A DNA stretch of 64,000 nucleotides from positions 1 through 64,000 of the forward strand of contig NZ_JAUYAF010000027.1 of NCBI RefSeq assembly GCF_030693625.1, in the 5' to 3' direction. Positions 62,758 through 64,000 of this stretch are shown here, piece after piece (within the stretch, counting starts at the first letter, position 1; each line of letters opens with the position of its first letter). The translations under genes were made by a program, and so were the position numbers. The notes below the pieces were generated by a model, which was given only the letters and a program-made list of their open reading frames with translations, did no database searches and was not told the origin of the DNA. The stretch comes from Phenylobacterium sp. Its GTDB lineage: Bacteria; Pseudomonadota; Alphaproteobacteria; Caulobacterales; Caulobacteraceae.

Positions 62758-63875
62758 CGGCCCGGACCGACCCTGGGGACCAGGCGGTGCATTCGTAGGG
62801 TATGGCGCACGCGGCCGGCCTCGGTCCCGGCGCGCTGGCCCTGGCCCAGATACAGGTCGGCGCGCACGAGACCCTTGATCGCCCCGCCGACGTCCAGCGC
62901 CGTCACCAGCCGCCGGTAGGTGGGGAAGGCGCCGTTGAGGATCGGGGCGACTCCGTCGATCCAGAACAGCTCGCCGCTGGCGTGCCGGCTCGGGTCCACC
63001 GCGATGGCGCGGCCGGTGGGAAGGGGGATCCCGGCCGAGCCCACCGGCGGGCGTCCGTCGTCCGGAGCGGTGGTGAAGAAGACGTAGCGCGGGTTCAGCC
63101 GCATGATCGCGTCGGCCTCGGGCCCACGATGATCGGCCAGCCACTGGCGGATCGCCTCGCCTGAGGTGTTGTTGGCCGCCAGCAGCCCGCGGTCGCGCAT
63201 GGGATTGGCGATGCCGGTGAAGGTCCGGCCATTGGTGGCCGCAAACAGCACCTTGACCCGCCGGCCGTCCGGATAGGTGACCACGCCCGAGCCCTGGACC
63301 TGCAGGAAGAACAGCTCCTCGGGCCGCATCCAGGCCAGCACCTGGGTCGGGGGCGAGGTTTCGATGGCCGTGCGGTCGGGATAGGGGCCGAGCTTGCCGT
63401 CCGGCCCCCGCTGCTGGGCGTCGCGGCCGCCCTGGCCGCTGGACACCAGGTCGACGGGCTTGGGCCGTACGGGCGCGGAGAATTCGGCGTCGGGGCGCGC
63501 GCGCGCCTCATACTCCGGCGCGTAATAGGCGGTCAGGACGCCTTCGCCCGGCACCGCCTCGGGGCGGAAATTGTCTTCGAAAAAGGCCCGCGCCTCAGGC
63601 CCGGAGAGCAGGGGCCGCGCCCGCGCCCGGCGACAGATCTCCCCCATGGCCGCGTCCCGCGCCGCGCCGCAGGTGGATCGGTAGGCCTCGAAGGCGGCGG
63701 CGTGATCGTCGGCCGCCCAGCCCGGCAGGTCGCTGAACTGCTCCAGGACGGGGGCGGGAGCCGGCGCGGGGGTCGGGCGGGGTCCCGGACGCGGCGCGGG
63801 ACCCGGCTTGGCGGTGGCGCAGGCGGCCAGGGTCAGGGCGCAGAGGCTGGCCAGGAGAATTTTTAGTGGGGCCAC
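62754..63875 (-). CDS. mltA: Membrane-bound lytic murein transglycosylase A
   Basis: 373 aa. A lipoprotein signal with lipobox LAACATAKPGP (Cys20) is followed by a Pro-rich linker (about 22-45), the MltA barrel (about 110-260; LTAYYAPEYEARA and FFLQVQGSGVVTYPDG) and the 3D domain (about 305-360) with TALDVGGAIKGLVRADLYLG, where the catalytic Asp is expected. It cleaves glycan strands with 1,6-anhydro formation. The 3' end overlaps smr by 4 bases; the Tim44-like gene lies upstream in the same direction. Confidence 0.93.
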   Translation of the reverse strand: MAPLKILLASLCALTLAACATAKPGPAPRPGPRPTPAPAPAPVLEQFSDLPGWAADDHAAAFEAYRSTCGAARDAAMGEICRRARARPLLSGPEARAFFEDNFRPEAVPGEGVLTAYYAPEYEARARPDAEFSAPVRPKPVDLVSSGQGGRDAQQRGPDGKLGPYPDRTAIETSPPTQVLAWMRPEELFFLQVQGSGVVTYPDGRRVKVLFAATNGRTFTGIANPMRDRGLLAANNTSGEAIRQWLADHRGPEADAIMRLNPRYVFFTTAPDDGRPPVGSAGIPLPTGRAIAVDPSRHASGELFWIDGVAPILNGAFPTYRRLVTALDVGGAIKGLVRADLYLGQGQRAGTEAGRVRHTLRMHRLVPRVGPGR

Positions 63876-63917
63876 GACGGACTCCGGGCTGGAACGGCCG
63901 GGGGCCGGGATAAGGTC

Positions 63918-64000
63918 CTACGCCTCGGCGGCGTCGACGCGGACGAGGGTCCAGTTGGGGTCGCGGCTCTTAAGATTGCGTTCGAAGGTCCAGAGTTCGG
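63918..64000 (-). CDS. Tim44-domain protein, C-terminal end (partial at right edge)
   Basis: The last 27 codons are in the window and read ELWTFERNLKSRDPNWTLV then RVDAAEA and a stop. This is the closing part of the Tim44-like (TIMA) domain of alphaproteobacterial inner-membrane proteins. The gene continues past 64000. It lies 42 bases upstream of mltA in the same direction, the usual order Tim44-mltA-smr. Confidence 0.8.
   Translation of the reverse strand, partial: ELWTFERNLKSRDPNWTLVRVDAAEA

Noticed and set aside
60952..62919. A 655-codon plus-strand frame over the symporter, smr and mltA
   Set aside because: Spans genes on both strands and gives Arg/Gly/Pro-rich nonsense; the symporter frame is clear.

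Overview
This is a GC-rich, densely packed bacterial chromosome segment. Its gene content and order fit an alphaproteobacterium of the Caulobacterales (Caulobacter/Phenylobacterium-like). The evidence is the block fur-miaB-phoH-ybeY-corC-lnt-XRE-metK-trmB-rimP-nusA-ylxR-infB, the hisBHAFE cluster next to hslVU, a Fur protein without the usual CxxC zinc pairs, and a CC0125-like lipoprotein. The genus is inference; no rRNA gene is present. Smr, mltA, a Tim44-domain gene, hslVU and his genes together suggest a position not far from the replication origin, also inference.

Layout. 1-4061: the minus-strand translation/transcription operon rimP-nusA-ylxR-infB (infB runs off the left edge), preceded by a small shikimate-kinase-like gene and an intrinsic terminator placed just upstream of rimP. 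4173-9460: ppa, trmB, a DUF1232 membrane gene, metK with an AT-rich palindrome in its leader, a divergent MraY-like transferase, a class I amidotransferase and an XRE regulator. 9519-16904: a long minus-strand run nfu-tsaB-rimI-fur-miaB-phoH-ybeY-corC-lnt (envelope lipoprotein maturation, tRNA modification, ribosome quality control, iron control). 17095-20673: kup potassium transporter with a small membrane partner, then argG. 20747-25795: accessory genes, including a broken chemoreceptor remnant beside a LysE exporter, TSUP and MAPEG membrane proteins, a KTSC protein and a tRNA-Gly. 25874-28250: ProX-type editing protein, cnoX, Lon-N domain protein, Trm112-like. 28247-33580: a nucleotide kinase-like protein, a UbiH-type hydroxylase, and a divergent emrA-emrB-tetR efflux operon with two 18-bp palindromes in the shared promoter region. 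33577-36622: fabA-fabB-GNAT-fabI for unsaturated fatty acid synthesis.

36681-45172 holds an SH3-like secreted protein, a D-2-hydroxyacid dehydrogenase, an S9 peptidase, an aldo/keto reductase, a zinc alcohol dehydrogenase and a chemoreceptor. It also contains several pieces of its own genes: a 131-bp near-identical copy of the dehydrogenase 3' end, a decayed third copy, a peptidase-like signal sequence fused to the copy, and a frameshifted 3' end of the aldo/keto reductase on the far side of the chemoreceptor. 45169-50484: moeB, hslV, hslU, DUF1801, DUF2244 and nth. 50492-53301: a secreted cyclophilin, small hypothetical proteins and a PfkB (adenosine kinase-like) gene. 53306-56387: hisB-hisH-hisA-hisF-hisE, with four-base or one-base overlaps within hisHAFE. 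56424-64000: a CPBP protease, PHA-system protein, secreted hypotheticals, a PQQ dehydrogenase, a dicarboxylate/amino-acid symporter, smr, mltA and the 3' end of a Tim44-domain gene.

No CRISPR array, intact insertion sequence, integrase or prophage gene was seen. I did not find a wholly new multigene system. The most interesting signals are regulatory (rimP leader terminator, metK palindrome, paired TetR-type palindromes), two apparent CTG starts at identical gene junctions, the unlinked MraY paralogue, and the duplication scars around the chemoreceptor.
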